Below are positions 51,593 through 61,010 of a stretch of 64,000 nucleotides of DNA, in pieces. The DNA comes from Acanthopleuribacter pedis (lineage in GTDB: Bacteria; Acidobacteriota; Holophagae; Acanthopleuribacterales; Acanthopleuribacteraceae), in contig NZ_JAFREP010000004.1 of the NCBI RefSeq assembly GCF_017377855.1, positions 248,001 to 312,000 on the forward strand, given 5' to 3'. Numbering within the stretch: position 1 is the first letter of the stretch; each line of letters opens with the position of its first letter. Under the pieces are notes generated by a model. The model saw nothing but the letters and a program-made list of their open reading frames with translations, did no database searches and was not told the origin of the DNA. A program made the position numbers and the translations under genes.

Positions 51593-52027
51593 TTAAAACG
51601 GTTTGCCGTCGTTTACCGGAATGGCGTAGCCACTTTCTTTGGTGCTGAGGGCCTTGCCCCAGAAACCGTGGGCGACCAGTGCGATGGTGTCGTCGTCGGA
51701 ACCGCGGTTGACCCATTCAATCACGGCGTAACCGTACTCCTCAGTAGTCGAGGTAATGATGATGTTGGCGGTGGTGTTGGCGGCGATAGAAAGGTTGCTG
51801 TTGATCCAGTTGTTTTGCGTAATGGTTGAGGTCGCGACGGTACCGTCTTTTTTGTAAAAAGTGACGGTGACATCGACATCGTTGCCGGCAATATTGGAAA
51901 TATAAAGTGCGGTAACTTGGGACGTATGGCTGTACCACATGGGGACAATCGCTTTGCCGCTGCCGGCAAAAGCGGAAAAAACACTGCTGAGCACAAAAAG
52001 TAAAGACATGATTTTGAAAGTTTTCAA
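51593..52027 (-). CDS. Small secreted protein of unknown function
   Basis: 144 residues starting at TTG 52027, with AGGAAGG 6-7 nt upstream; ATG at residue 7 is also possible. The signal peptide runs MKTFKIMSLLFVLSSVFSAFA with cleavage before GSGK. The mature part is beta-rich (AIVPMWYSHTSQVTALYISN, DVDVTVTFYKKDGTVATSTI, ANIIITSTTEEYGYAVIEWV) with many Thr, Asn and Ile, likely a single beta-sandwich domain exported to periplasm or surface. It has its own terminator and lies between the NeuB and NeuC genes but is oriented with neuC. Family not recognised. Confidence 0.75.
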   Translation of the reverse strand: MKTFKIMSLLFVLSSVFSAFAGSGKAIVPMWYSHTSQVTALYISNIAGNDVDVTVTFYKKDGTVATSTITQNNWINSNLSIAANTTANIIITSTTEEYGYAVIEWVNRGSDDDTIALVAHGFWGKALSTKESGYAIPVNDGKPF

Positions 52028-52183
52028 GATAGACCTTCCTTATTTAGTCACGGACATTTCCTGGGCCGATTTGTTCGGCTTGAATAAAATTACAACACGG
52101 AAGGGGCTTTTGGAAGTCAAAAGTTCGTTAAAAAATCGTACTATTCCGGTTTTTTGTTTTGTTTAGCCTCGATGGAGAAATGC

Positions 52184-53329
52184 TTAATTTGGGAATGCTT
52201 CAAGGGGAAGGTCTTGAAATGTTTTCTGTTTAGGGGTCTGCCAAAACGTGTCTTTGTTTAAGGCTTTGGCAAAAAGGTCCGCGCTGTTGCCGTCGCCAAA
52301 ATGAAAGCTACCGGGCCGGTGGGGTGGATGTTTGGTGAGGTAACCCAGGATTTGATCCTTGTCTTCCGGGACGTTGGTGATGGATTCGGTGGTGGCGCGT
52401 GCGCTTTGGCGGGTGCCGATGTTCAGTGTGGGTACCCCGTAAACCGGGGCCTCACGAATACCCGCGCTGGAGTTCCCGACAATGGCTTTGGCGTGTTTGA
52501 GCAGGACGAGAAAGTATTCGAACCGCAACGAACTGTAGAGCTTGAGATTGGGGTTGTCCTTAAGGTGGTCAAGTTCTGTGAAAATGATTTCGGAACCCGC
52601 GTCGTTGTTGGGGTAAATCACGATGAACTTTTGTTGTGAGGCGACCACGGCCGACAACACCGCCTCGAGGTTGGCGGGCAGTTGTTCCAACTCGGTGGTG
52701 ACCGGGTGGTACATGAAGATGAAGTATTCGGAAAAGGGGATTTCGTAGCGGTTTTTCGCTTGTTCCAGGCTGGGCAAATGCTCCGAAAGCATGACGTCGA
52801 TATCGGGCGAGCCAATCACGTGGATCGATGCTTCCCGCTCGCCCAGTTGCAACAGCCGTTGTTTGGCTTCCTCGTTGGCGACGAAATGCAAATGCGCCAT
52901 TTTACTGACCGCGTGGCGGATGGAATCGTCGATGGTCCCGCTGCGTTCGCCGCCTTCGATGTGGGCGACAAGTACGTTGTTGAGCGCGCCGACCAGGGCG
53001 CAGGCAATGGCCTCAATGCGATCACCGTGGATCACAATCAGATCGGCCGGGTATTCGCGCAGGTAATGGGCGAAGCCTTGCACCGTGTTGGCCAGCACCG
53101 TGTCCATCGCAGAACCGCCGTCGGCGAACTGGTTGATGTGCAGGAAGATGTTGGCAAACCCGGCTTTTTTGATTTCGTTAACCGTGTTGCCGTAGCGGCG
53201 CAGGGCGTGCATGCCGGTTGCAAAAATAAAACATTCGAAGGTGGGAGACTGGTCGATGCGTTCGATCAACGGTTTGAGTTTGCCGAAATCGGCGCGGGTC
53301 CCGGTTACAAAACAAATGCGTTTGGCCAT
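52184..53329 (-). CDS. neuC: UDP-N-acetylglucosamine 2-epimerase, hydrolysing (NeuC/LegG family)
   Basis: 381 residues from ATG 53329 (MAKRICFVTGTRADFGKLKP), which starts right at the family N-terminus. GT-B fold motifs are present: LIVIHGDRIEAIACALVGAL, VAHIEGGERSGTIDDSIRHA, HLHFVANEEA, HVIGSPDIDVML and the C-terminal AIVGNSSAGIREAPVYGVPTLNIG for UDP binding. The enzyme converts UDP-GlcNAc (or UDP-diNAcBac in LegG) to the free manno sugar used by NeuB. It is opposite to neuB on the other strand, 650 bp apart. A GGGGAG upstream is somewhat far (12 nt) for a ribosome site. Confidence 0.92.
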   Translation of the reverse strand: MAKRICFVTGTRADFGKLKPLIERIDQSPTFECFIFATGMHALRRYGNTVNEIKKAGFANIFLHINQFADGGSAMDTVLANTVQGFAHYLREYPADLIVIHGDRIEAIACALVGALNNVLVAHIEGGERSGTIDDSIRHAVSKMAHLHFVANEEAKQRLLQLGEREASIHVIGSPDIDVMLSEHLPSLEQAKNRYEIPFSEYFIFMYHPVTTELEQLPANLEAVLSAVVASQQKFIVIYPNNDAGSEIIFTELDHLKDNPNLKLYSSLRFEYFLVLLKHAKAIVGNSSAGIREAPVYGVPTLNIGTRQSARATTESITNVPEDKDQILGYLTKHPPHRPGSFHFGDGNSADLFAKALNKDTFWQTPKQKTFQDLPLEAFPN

Positions 53330-53358
53330 ATGGTTGGTGATCTCCCCGTGGGTTGGTA

Positions 53359-53769
53359 TCAAAAGCAGCCGGGACCGCGACCGATCCCGGCAATGCCCTT
53401 AGTCGAAGCGACGGTTTGCCTGCCAAAGTTGCAGATGGCCGGCGCCAAAATGCCGAGGCTGGTGACGATCACCGCGACCACGGGTCCGTAGATTATGCCG
53501 AAACCTATGCTTTTGAGGTTTTCGGTGTTGGAAAAGACGATGGTGTCCGCCAGAAGCACCCCGGTCAAACCTTCACCGCCGACCAGGCCCGAGGCGAACA
53601 AGGTACCTTGCTCACGGCGGCGTTCGCTTTCCTCTTCTTTTTGCTTTCGGCATACCAGGTGACGAACTAAACCACCGGCGAACACGGCCGCCCTGGTGCT
53701 TAGCGGCAGGTAGACGCCGACCGCGCTTTTCATCGTTATACGAACAAGCAAGCAATGGGAACCATGCAA
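53359..53769 (-). pseudogene. C-terminal remnant of an OPT-family oligopeptide transporter
   Basis: A 136-codon frame whose central part (AVGVYLPLSTRAAVFAGGLV, EQGTLFASGLVGGEGLTGVL) matches the last membrane segments of OPT-family transporters as I remember them; the complete family is 600-700 residues, so about 500 N-terminal residues are missing. The first dozen residues (MHGSHCLLVRIT) are unlike the family. It ends 30 bp before neuC on the same strand. The family's remaining segments are not visible in any frame upstream to 54075. A truncated transporter at the flank of the glycan locus suggests a rearrangement boundary. Confidence 0.6.
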
Positions 53770-54075
53770 CGCTGATGGGTAAATACGCGCCAGATGTCTA
53801 AAGGGCGATTGCTTTGTATAGAAATTTTCGGGAATAAGGGCGCCCGTTTGCCCGATCTGGATTCCCTCATGCAGCGGCCTTTGATTTGGCGTAAAATGCC
53901 GTGGGCGCTTGGGAGAGCGGCGTTCCGTAAGGGCTGTCGCTTAGCCTAGCATGTGGCGTGCGGCCCCGGCGGCTGTTTTTAATTCGCGGTTGGCCTCCAA
54001 TTTGCAAAATGCCACCCGGCCCCAATGCACCACCGCGCTGTTGTGCCCGATTCCTTTTTGAAATGAGATTTCGCC
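53770..54075. other. Intergenic region before mutS2
   Basis: About 306 bp between the OPT remnant and mutS2. No gene or strong repeat could be supported. Translating upstream of the remnant in all minus-strand frames gives no further transporter-like segments. The promoter of mutS2 is expected here; no clear -35/-10 pair was recognised. Confidence 0.4.
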
Positions 54076-56508
54076 ATGAATGCACCCCGTAAAAAATCCG
54101 TGACTGCTCCCGACCTGCGCCGCCAAACCCGCGATGCGCTTGAATTTGAAACGATTTTGGCTTTTTACGGGCAATTCGCGCAGACCCGCGTCGGCCGCGA
54201 GCGGGTGATGGCCCTGGATCTGATGCCCGCCGTGGAACAGGCTGCTTTTTATGCCCAGCTCGACCAGTGGTTTCGCCTGTTGGCGCAACGCGACCCCCTG
54301 CGTTTTCCCACCATTCCCGACCGCACTTTTTTTGCGCGCAAAGCCGAGGTGCAACCGTTTGACGGCGAAGAGTTGCGTATTCTGGCGCGCATCCTCCAGT
54401 TTTTTCTCGACCTCGGCGACGATGATCAAATGGCTTTTGCGCTCAACGCCTTGCTGGTGGTGGAAGAGGACCCCGAGGGTTTGAATCTGGAACTCAAGCG
54501 CCTCAAAAAACGTCTGGGTTCCCTATTTGATAAAGACGGCGATTGGCGCGAGGACATTTCCCCGCTGTATAAGAAGCTGATTCACAAGTTTCGCGGTACC
54601 GACGGCCAACTCCAAGCAACCATGCAGCAAGCGCTCCAGCGTTTCGGCGACATTCTGAGTGAACCGATTATTTTCGAGCGCAACCACCGCCAAGTGCTGG
54701 CCGTAAAATTGGACTTCCGCGGCAAGGTGCGCGGCATTTTGCAAGATTACAGTGCTTCCGGGCGCACGGTGTTCATCGAGCCGGAGGCCAGTGTGGGTTT
54801 GCAAAACGCCCTGGCCCAAATCGCGGCGGAGATTGAAGAAGAACTTTGGCGCATTCGGGTGGAAATCTCGCGGGAAATTCTGGCGATTCCCCAGCTAAGC
54901 GCGGCGATCTGCCCGCTGCTCGCGATGATGGACATGTTCCAAGCCCTTTCCCTGGCCGGCAAAAACTTCGACGCGCGCCCGATTACACCCAACCACGAAC
55001 GCGACTTGTTCCTGCTCAATGCACGCCATCCCTTTCTTGATCAGCAGTTCGCCAAGGCACGCCAAAAACATTTTTCCTTAGATGAACCCGATGAGAACCA
55101 AATGATCGCTTTCACACTGCGGCTCGACGCCGATACCCGCGGGCTGATTATTTCCGGGGCCAATACCGGCGGCAAAACGGTCACCCTCAAAACCACCGGG
55201 CTGATGGCGTGGATGGCCAACAGCGGCCTGCCGGTTCCCGTTGAAGAAGGCAGCGAAATTCCCTTCTACGACATCATCTTTGCGGATATCGGCGATCACC
55301 AGTCGCTTAGCCACAACCTTTCGACCTATGCCAGTCACCTGGTGAACATGCGCCAAATTTTGGAGCGACCGAGCCGGACCGGTTTGGTACTGCTCGACGA
55401 ACTCGGCAGCGGTACGGATCCCAACGAAGGCAACGCCCTTGCCCAAGCCATGTTGGAGGTGATCATGGAGCGCGGCGAACACCTCTTGGCCACGACCCAC
55501 CAACAAATTTTGTGTACGCTGGCGCTGACCCATCCGGCCATGGAAAACGGTTCGATGGTTTTTGATCCCCGTCAGCTCAAACCCACCTATCGCTTTACGC
55601 AAGGGGTTCCCGGCCGTTCCCACGCCTTGGAAATTGCCTCCGGTGCCGGTTTACCGGACGTGGTGTTGCAGCGCGCCAAAACCTTGATCGACGAGGATCA
55701 GGTGGATGTCCAGGCCGCGATTCGTCAGTTACAAGCCCAGCACCGCGAGTTGGAGAAACAGAAAAAGAAGGTGCGCAAAGACGAGTTGCGTTTGCATCGC
55801 CGCATTCAAGAGTCGCGTGCCGAGGGCGACAAGCTGCAAAAAATGCAGGACGAGTACCGAGAGAAAGAACGGAAACGCGTGACCAAGGCGGTCGAGCAGG
55901 CCGAACGCAAATTGCGCCAAATGTTGTCGGATGTCGGCAGCGCCAAGCAAGCGCGCAAAGGGTTCGCCAAATTCTCAGCGGTGAAAAACGAATTGATGGA
56001 ACCGCTCACCACGGAGAAGCTGCCCGCGGTTCAGGTGGAAACCTCGGAACTTACCCCGGATAAGTGGTCGGTCGGTGACAAAGTCTGGCTCAAAACCTGG
56101 CGCATGGAAGGCATGATCCAAAGCATTGACCGAAAAAAGGTGCGCATCAACTGCAACGGCAAATTGATGACGGTCTCCTTGGGTGATCTGCTGCATATGA
56201 AACAGGAAAAGGCGGCGGAGGCACCGCGCATCACCAATCACTTGGAAACGGCCGAGGACCATACGCTGAGCATGGAAGTGAAAATGTTGGGTTTCCGTGT
56301 GGACGACGCCTTAATTGAACTGGACCTGGTGATTGATCGCTCGCTGCAAAAACAAATGCCGATGGTGCGTGTGATTCACGGGCACGGAACCGGCGCCCTC
56401 AAAAACGCCATTCGCGAACATCTGCGCAAACACGAGGCGCGTTCCATGTTTGAGGTGGTGGTCGATTTAGAAAACGACGGCTATACCGAGTTGCGTTTCG
56501 ACTATTGA
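54076..56508 (+). CDS. mutS2: Endonuclease MutS2
   Basis: 810 residues, the usual MutS2 length. The N-terminal core and lever domains (ALEFETILAFYGQFAQT at the start; PEASVGLQNALAQIAAEIEE) are followed by the ATPase domain with Walker A ISGANTGGKTVTLKT (about 358-372), ADIGDHQSLSHNLSTY and Walker B VLLDELGSGTDPNEG, a coiled-coil stretch (about 545-640, LEKQKKKVRKDELRLHRRI), and a C-terminal Smr nuclease domain with HGHGTGALKNAIREHLRKH near 766-784. MutS2 resolves branched DNA and can split collided ribosomes. It is a housekeeping gene between glycan segments and shows no deviation from the family. Confidence 0.95.
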   Translation: MNAPRKKSVTAPDLRRQTRDALEFETILAFYGQFAQTRVGRERVMALDLMPAVEQAAFYAQLDQWFRLLAQRDPLRFPTIPDRTFFARKAEVQPFDGEELRILARILQFFLDLGDDDQMAFALNALLVVEEDPEGLNLELKRLKKRLGSLFDKDGDWREDISPLYKKLIHKFRGTDGQLQATMQQALQRFGDILSEPIIFERNHRQVLAVKLDFRGKVRGILQDYSASGRTVFIEPEASVGLQNALAQIAAEIEEELWRIRVEISREILAIPQLSAAICPLLAMMDMFQALSLAGKNFDARPITPNHERDLFLLNARHPFLDQQFAKARQKHFSLDEPDENQMIAFTLRLDADTRGLIISGANTGGKTVTLKTTGLMAWMANSGLPVPVEEGSEIPFYDIIFADIGDHQSLSHNLSTYASHLVNMRQILERPSRTGLVLLDELGSGTDPNEGNALAQAMLEVIMERGEHLLATTHQQILCTLALTHPAMENGSMVFDPRQLKPTYRFTQGVPGRSHALEIASGAGLPDVVLQRAKTLIDEDQVDVQAAIRQLQAQHRELEKQKKKVRKDELRLHRRIQESRAEGDKLQKMQDEYREKERKRVTKAVEQAERKLRQMLSDVGSAKQARKGFAKFSAVKNELMEPLTTEKLPAVQVETSELTPDKWSVGDKVWLKTWRMEGMIQSIDRKKVRINCNGKLMTVSLGDLLHMKQEKAAEAPRITNHLETAEDHTLSMEVKMLGFRVDDALIELDLVIDRSLQKQMPMVRVIHGHGTGALKNAIREHLRKHEARSMFEVVVDLENDGYTELRFDY

Positions 56509-56528
56509 GCCGGCGTGTTTTAGCCGGC
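56509..56528. terminator. Weak hairpin between convergent mutS2 and nuclease genes
   Basis: GCCGGC at 56509-56514 and again at 56523-56528 (self-complementary word) flank an 8-nt loop directly after the mutS2 stop and overlapping the stop of the opposing gene. No T-run follows on either strand, so only a weak bidirectional terminator is suggested. Confidence 0.25.
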
Positions 56529-57443
56529 GAAAACTTCCTCTAGGTTGTTGGCGACCAGCACCCGATCAAACCAAATGCCGAGTTGCTCAAAGTCGGCATT
56601 GTCAATGGTTTGGCGAACGGTGTCCGTGACGGTAAAGCGGTGGGCCATGACTTTGGTGAGGTTGTGGCGGCGTTCCTGGAGTTTTCCGTCATTAAGCGCA
56701 TCTAGTTCGTAAGTGCTCAAAAAAGTCATATCGTGCGCTCCTTCCAGCTTTGCACATTCGGTCTTAAAACGTTCTTTAGGTTCGTCGGGTAGGGTAAGGA
56801 TCCAGTCCAAAAAGCGAAAAATTTGGACGAACTGCTTTTCGGAGAATGGTTTTTGGTACAAGTGCCGAACCAATGCGAGTTTCTCAGTGAATCGTTGCCG
56901 GGGTAGGCCGCTTGTGTCCTGAGCAATCAGGTGAGCGAGGACCACAACCGCCACCGGATTTGGGGAATCCCAAAGCCGGTCCTTTTGATTCTTATACTCC
57001 CATAACTTAATTGCTGGAAAACGCATCGACAAGGAAAAGGTCCATTTCTCAAAGAGATATTCATTGTCGACGGGCTCTTTTTCGGGATGATCCAGGATCG
57101 CCATGCTTATCACCGGCCTTTTGAATTTGTCTTTGATTCGGAAATTGTATTCCGCCATTCGGTCCGGGAGTTCGGGATCGGGTTGGCTTTGTATCTCGAT
57201 GTGAAGGTAGTAAAGGGCGTCGTCTGCTTCCTTGGCATAAACACGGTAGAGCTTATCGGCAATGCGTAAACCGGTCGCATTGTCCACATCGGGCTTAGGT
57301 AGTTCCTTGTCGGCGCAGGTGACCGGTTTCGTCCAGTCGACGCCTCTGAAAGCAGGCGGTAGAAACAGGCTGAGCAGGTCGGAAAAAAAGTCGTCGCAAA
57401 CATGTTTCCAAGGACTGTCGTACTCATTCACGGGTGCCTCCAT
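56520..57443 (-). CDS. Rpn/PD-(D/E)XK-type transposase-like nuclease
   Basis: 307 residues from ATG 57443 (ribosome site weak). The PD-(D/E)XK core common to Rpn recombination-promoting nucleases is suggested by KLYRVYAKEADDALYYLHIEIQSQ (shown here as ALYYLHIEIQSQ) and PDRMAEYNFRIKDKF. The remainder (YEYKNQKDRLW-like WEYKNQKDRLWDSPNPVAVV, LPRQRFTEKLALVRHLYQ) is typical of family members in cyanobacteria and Bacteroidota. These genes are mobile and often degraded; this one appears intact. It is convergent with mutS2 and its 5' end is about 140 bp from the glycosyltransferase stop. Confidence 0.75.
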   Translation of the reverse strand: MEAPVNEYDSPWKHVCDDFFSDLLSLFLPPAFRGVDWTKPVTCADKELPKPDVDNATGLRIADKLYRVYAKEADDALYYLHIEIQSQPDPELPDRMAEYNFRIKDKFKRPVISMAILDHPEKEPVDNEYLFEKWTFSLSMRFPAIKLWEYKNQKDRLWDSPNPVAVVVLAHLIAQDTSGLPRQRFTEKLALVRHLYQKPFSEKQFVQIFRFLDWILTLPDEPKERFKTECAKLEGAHDMTFLSTYELDALNDGKLQERRHNLTKVMAHRFTVTDTVRQTIDNADFEQLGIWFDRVLVANNLEEVFAG

Positions 57444-57581
57444 GGACGCCCGGCGTTGACAGTTCACGCGACAATCTCGGGCGGGCGCATAGGTTCTTTG
57501 GGTTGGTGGCGCCCAATCTAAAACAGAAAAAAGAATCTCCAACATCAAAAGTGAAGATACTTTTTATGTTGCTGTTTGCGA

Positions 57582-59276
57582 TTATGAGAAATTTACGTCA
57601 TTGTGTGATTTCCTGTGTTGTTGCAAAGGCTCAGGGGGCTCGGACGGTCGCGGTGCACCCAGTAGATCAGGATTGTTGCGAAGAAAATCCGCACCGATGC
57701 GGCAGAAGTTTTGGTTTTCAGGTGGGGTGGAAAACAGTTTCCAAAACTGAGCTTGCAAAGCTTCGTCTTCTGGTTTGGTTTCCCACGCGCCTTCAACCCG
57801 TTGCACCAGTTCCTCGGCCAGCGCCCGAATCTCTTCCGGGCTGTTTTCGTGACAGACCAAACCGTCCGCCTCGTATTCTTCCGCTCGGAAATACTGGGTC
57901 GAGGGACCGTTCACAATTTCGTCGTAGGTCAAGAACCGTTTCAGTGGTTGGGAATAGGTGCGTTTGGGAATGAACAGCCCGAGTGGTTTTTCCCGCATGG
58001 AACCGAGGGGGACCACGTTGGTACAGGCAAGGGGGCGGCGGAACAGACGGGCCACGGAATCGATCCCGGAACTGCTGGCGAGCATGAAAGCGCAGGCGGC
58101 GCAGAGGTAAATGTCGCCGAAAGGCGTGCGATGGGGGCTTTGTGTGTAATCCACGAAGTTCGGATGGCTTAAATCCATAGCGCGTTCTACCACCGCGCCG
58201 ATGCGTACCGCGTAATAGCCGCGCGCCAGGAGCATGTTGATCGCAACCTTGTAGCTGTTGATATCCACATCGCGGAAGCGGTGGTAGCTGTAATTGGTGT
58301 TGGGGTCGGCGGTTTTCAGGTAGCCGGCGTCGCGGGCGTGGAAAATAAAAAACGGCGCGCCCTCGGGAATCCCCAGGTTATGCAATAACCGGCGCCCTTC
58401 CGCATGTTCGGCCCGTGAGAGTTGCAGGAAGGGACCGTTGTGGTGGAGCATGCCGTGTGGGTCGCGGTCCGTGGCCAAGCTGCCGAAGTAACGGTCTTGG
58501 TCCGGGCGATGTGCATTGAGCGCGATCGCCAGCGCGCCGAACTTGAGGATCGACAAACGGCGGTCCCACATGGTTTTTAAGGCGTGGTTGGCCACGGGTT
58601 GACCCACCGGATAGGTGTAAAAGTGCAGCGTGCGCTTTGTTCCTTGATGCGCAAGCGTGGCGAGATGGACATCGGTATTGGCCGCAAAGTGGCCGATGCG
58701 GTCGCAGCGAAGGCGCCATATCCGAACGTGAACCAAGGGCCTCACCAGCCGCATCAAAATGCCGCCGACGTGGTAGGCCAGGTTGGTTGCGGTTGCTTGG
58801 GGCGCGCTCGTCAACAGGTTCCCTTTGGTGGCAAAGAGGTCGTGCAGGTAGGCGCGCATTCCGTAGCGTTGTTCGGGGTCATCGATCCAAGTCAGGGGCA
58901 TGAAGGTGCGGGGGCTGAAAAGGAACCGGGTGTCGGCCATGTGTTCGAACGCTTGGGCCGCCTGAGCACCGTCTCCGTCACAGAAGAGGACCACCAGCGG
59001 ATAGGTTGCTTCGGTGAGTTGGGAAAACGAGCGGCCGGGATAATGGGGATGGCGTTCGGGATCGGCGTCGTAGAGGTGGACCTTGCTGTCGATATCGGGA
59101 ACTTCCTGCCGCAGCGTTTGGTAACAGGCTCGGGTTGCACGATTAATGGGTGCGAGCGCGATGGGGTGCGACGCCGTGGCCGCGAGGCGGGCGATGCGGT
59201 GGAAAAAGAGTTGGTTGTGCAGATTGTTCAGAGATTTGAACCAGCGCTGCCAAAAACCGGCTCGGGGTTTACTCAC
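57582..59276 (-). CDS. TIGR04372-type glycosyltransferase
   Basis: 564 residues from GTG 59276, chosen for the AAGAAGG about 9 nt upstream; GTG 59315 would overlap the cupin gene and lacks a ribosome site. The region FFIFHARDAGYLKTADPNTN, then RDVDINSYKVAINMLLARGY, YAVRIGAVVERAMDL and VDYTQSPHRTPFGDIYLCAA follows the pattern of the TIGR04372 putative glycosyltransferases. LASSSGIDSVARLFRRPLA corresponds to the conserved C-terminal binding segment. The first 60 residues are basic. It is part of a second glycan cluster with the WbuC-like cupin and aminotransferase (57.6-62 kb). Donor and acceptor unknown. Confidence 0.82.
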   Translation of the reverse strand: MSKPRAGFWQRWFKSLNNLHNQLFFHRIARLAATASHPIALAPINRATRACYQTLRQEVPDIDSKVHLYDADPERHPHYPGRSFSQLTEATYPLVVLFCDGDGAQAAQAFEHMADTRFLFSPRTFMPLTWIDDPEQRYGMRAYLHDLFATKGNLLTSAPQATATNLAYHVGGILMRLVRPLVHVRIWRLRCDRIGHFAANTDVHLATLAHQGTKRTLHFYTYPVGQPVANHALKTMWDRRLSILKFGALAIALNAHRPDQDRYFGSLATDRDPHGMLHHNGPFLQLSRAEHAEGRRLLHNLGIPEGAPFFIFHARDAGYLKTADPNTNYSYHRFRDVDINSYKVAINMLLARGYYAVRIGAVVERAMDLSHPNFVDYTQSPHRTPFGDIYLCAACAFMLASSSGIDSVARLFRRPLACTNVVPLGSMREKPLGLFIPKRTYSQPLKRFLTYDEIVNGPSTQYFRAEEYEADGLVCHENSPEEIRALAEELVQRVEGAWETKPEDEALQAQFWKLFSTPPENQNFCRIGADFLRNNPDLLGAPRPSEPPEPLQQHRKSHNDVNFS

Positions 59277-59301
59277 GGAAAAGGCCTTCTTCGGGGGTGT
59301 G

Positions 59302-59850
59302 CTAGGGTTCCTCACGTGGCATGGGTGGTTTGAGGACCCGTGGGGGCGGTTCCGCCATGGTTTGGGTCTGGGCACGGTGGAGGAAGGCTTCAATCGCCGG
59401 GATATCCCCGTCCTTGGGTCCCCAAGGTGCGTAATCCGTTTGGTGGCGAATGAAGGGACCGTTGGTTGTTTCGTGTAGAATCACAAATTCCGTCAAAGGA
59501 ATCACCGTGTGCCACAGTTTACAGTTTAGCCGGTAAATGGATGGTTTGCCCGTACTTGGGTCACCGAGGGTCACCCGGTAGGTTGGCTCCCCCGCCTCGT
59601 TAAAGGTCACAATCATGACCTGGCCCTCTATTAAATGAAACGATTCCGATTTATCGTGATGGCGATGCGGCGCCACATAGGAATCTCGGCAAAACGCGAT
59701 GATCATCTCGTGCAACGGATCCTCGCGATCCGGGTGCAGGCAGATACGGGCACGCCGCAGTGGGCTTTCCACGGCCAGCCGTTTTAACATCGCGTAATGG
59801 TGTTTTTCGATCAGGGCGATGTCGGTTTCCACAAAAAAAACAGCGGTCAT
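59302..59850 (-). CDS. WbuC-family cupin-fold metalloprotein
   Basis: 182 residues with the WbuC family pattern: RARICLHPDREDPLHEMIIA, then the metal-binding cupin motif YVAPHRHHDKSESFHLIEGQ and LWHTVIPLTEFVILHETTNG. WbuC proteins are encoded in O-antigen loci; the reaction is not established. The C-terminal tail (PRVLKPPMPREEP) is Pro/Arg-rich and probably disordered. It ends 25 bp before the glycosyltransferase gene on the same strand and follows an aminotransferase gene. Confidence 0.85.
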   Translation of the reverse strand: MTAVFFVETDIALIEKHHYAMLKRLAVESPLRRARICLHPDREDPLHEMIIAFCRDSYVAPHRHHDKSESFHLIEGQVMIVTFNEAGEPTYRVTLGDPSTGKPSIYRLNCKLWHTVIPLTEFVILHETTNGPFIRHQTDYAPWGPKDGDIPAIEAFLHRAQTQTMAEPPPRVLKPPMPREEP

Positions 59851-59909
59851 GCAACCTATCCTTTGTAACCAAACCTAAACGGGTGCGGTGTCTTTTGAAA
59901 TCCGGTGGT

Positions 59910-61010
59910 TTAGGTTTCGAAAAAGGCGATGATCGCATCGGCGACCACTTCAATCTGTGCGTCGGTCAGCTTTTCATTGGCGGGAATGCACAGCACCTTT
60001 TTGATGACCTGATCGGCATGGGGCACCGAACTGTTGAGCGGCGCGTAATAAGGCTGATGCGGCATGAGGATTGGGTGCTGGATTTTACACTCAATGCCTT
60101 GTTCCGTCAGGTGGGCCAGCAAGGCGTCGCGTCGGTCGGTTTGAATGGTGTAGGTGTAGTAAATGTCGTGGCAGTCGGGGTCCTCGCGCGGGACACGGAC
60201 GTAAGGCGCCAGACGTTCGTGGTAATAAGCCGCGATGGCGCGGCGGCGCTGTTCCAACAGGTGGAAGCGGTCCAAGCGAACCAGCAGCATGGCGGCTTGT
60301 AAGGTGTCGAGGCGGCCGTTGGGACCGGGTTCTACGCAGGTTTCGCGGTTAACCGTGCCGTTGTAGCGCAACGTCACCAGACGTTCTTTAAAGACCTCCT
60401 CATCGCAGAGGATAAATCCGGCTTCGCCACAAGCCGCCAATACCTTCATGGGGTTCATGCTGAAACAGGCGGCGTGGCCGAAGGTGCCCGCGGGTTTGCC
60501 GTTGCGTTTGGCACCGAAGGCCTGGCTGGCGTCTTCGATGACCCTCAAGTCGTGTTCTAGGGCGAAGGCGTTAATCGCCGCCATGTCGGCAATTTTCCCG
60601 GTGAAATGGACCGGGACCACGGCTTTGGTTTTTTCGGTTCGGCAGCGCGCCAAATCCTTGGGGTCGAGGTTGAGATCGTCGCCGATATCACAGAAAACCG
60701 GCGTGGCGCCGGTCAGTGATACCGCGTTGGCCGTGGCGATGTAGGAAAGCGCGGGCACAATCACCTCGTCGCCCGGACCCAAACCCGCCGCGCGAAAAGC
60801 CAGGAACAGTGCTTGGCTGCCGGAACCACAGCCGACCGCGTAGGCGCGACCGTGGTGTTGGGCTAGCCGCGTTTCCAGTTGGTGGTGTTCCGGCCCGAGG
60901 ACGATGCGGCCGTGGCGCAAAACGCGTTCGACCGCGGCCAAAAGTTCAGCGCGCTCTTCGTCGTCGTGAACGCTTAAATCTAAAAAAGAAACCTTCCAGG
61001 GGGTTGTCAT
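59910..61010 (-). CDS. DegT/DnrJ/EryC1-family sugar aminotransferase
   Basis: 366 residues from ATG 61010 (MTTPWKVSFLDL), with only a weak GAGC upstream; the extra N-terminal residues of the longer frame are unlike the family. GRAYAVGCGSGSQALFLAFR and PGDEVIVPALSYIATANAV fit the PLP site; RVIEDASQAFGA holds Asp160, and the PLP lysine is Lys189 in CFSMNPMKVLAACGEAG. The family aminates keto-sugars. It is more similar in layout to LegC/PseC-type enzymes than to the copy at 43639, but this is inference. It is upstream of the cupin and glycosyltransferase genes. Confidence 0.9.
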   Translation of the reverse strand: MTTPWKVSFLDLSVHDDEERAELLAAVERVLRHGRIVLGPEHHQLETRLAQHHGRAYAVGCGSGSQALFLAFRAAGLGPGDEVIVPALSYIATANAVSLTGATPVFCDIGDDLNLDPKDLARCRTEKTKAVVPVHFTGKIADMAAINAFALEHDLRVIEDASQAFGAKRNGKPAGTFGHAACFSMNPMKVLAACGEAGFILCDEEVFKERLVTLRYNGTVNRETCVEPGPNGRLDTLQAAMLLVRLDRFHLLEQRRRAIAAYYHERLAPYVRVPREDPDCHDIYYTYTIQTDRRDALLAHLTEQGIECKIQHPILMPHQPYYAPLNSSVPHADQVIKKVLCIPANEKLTDAQIEVVADAIIAFFET

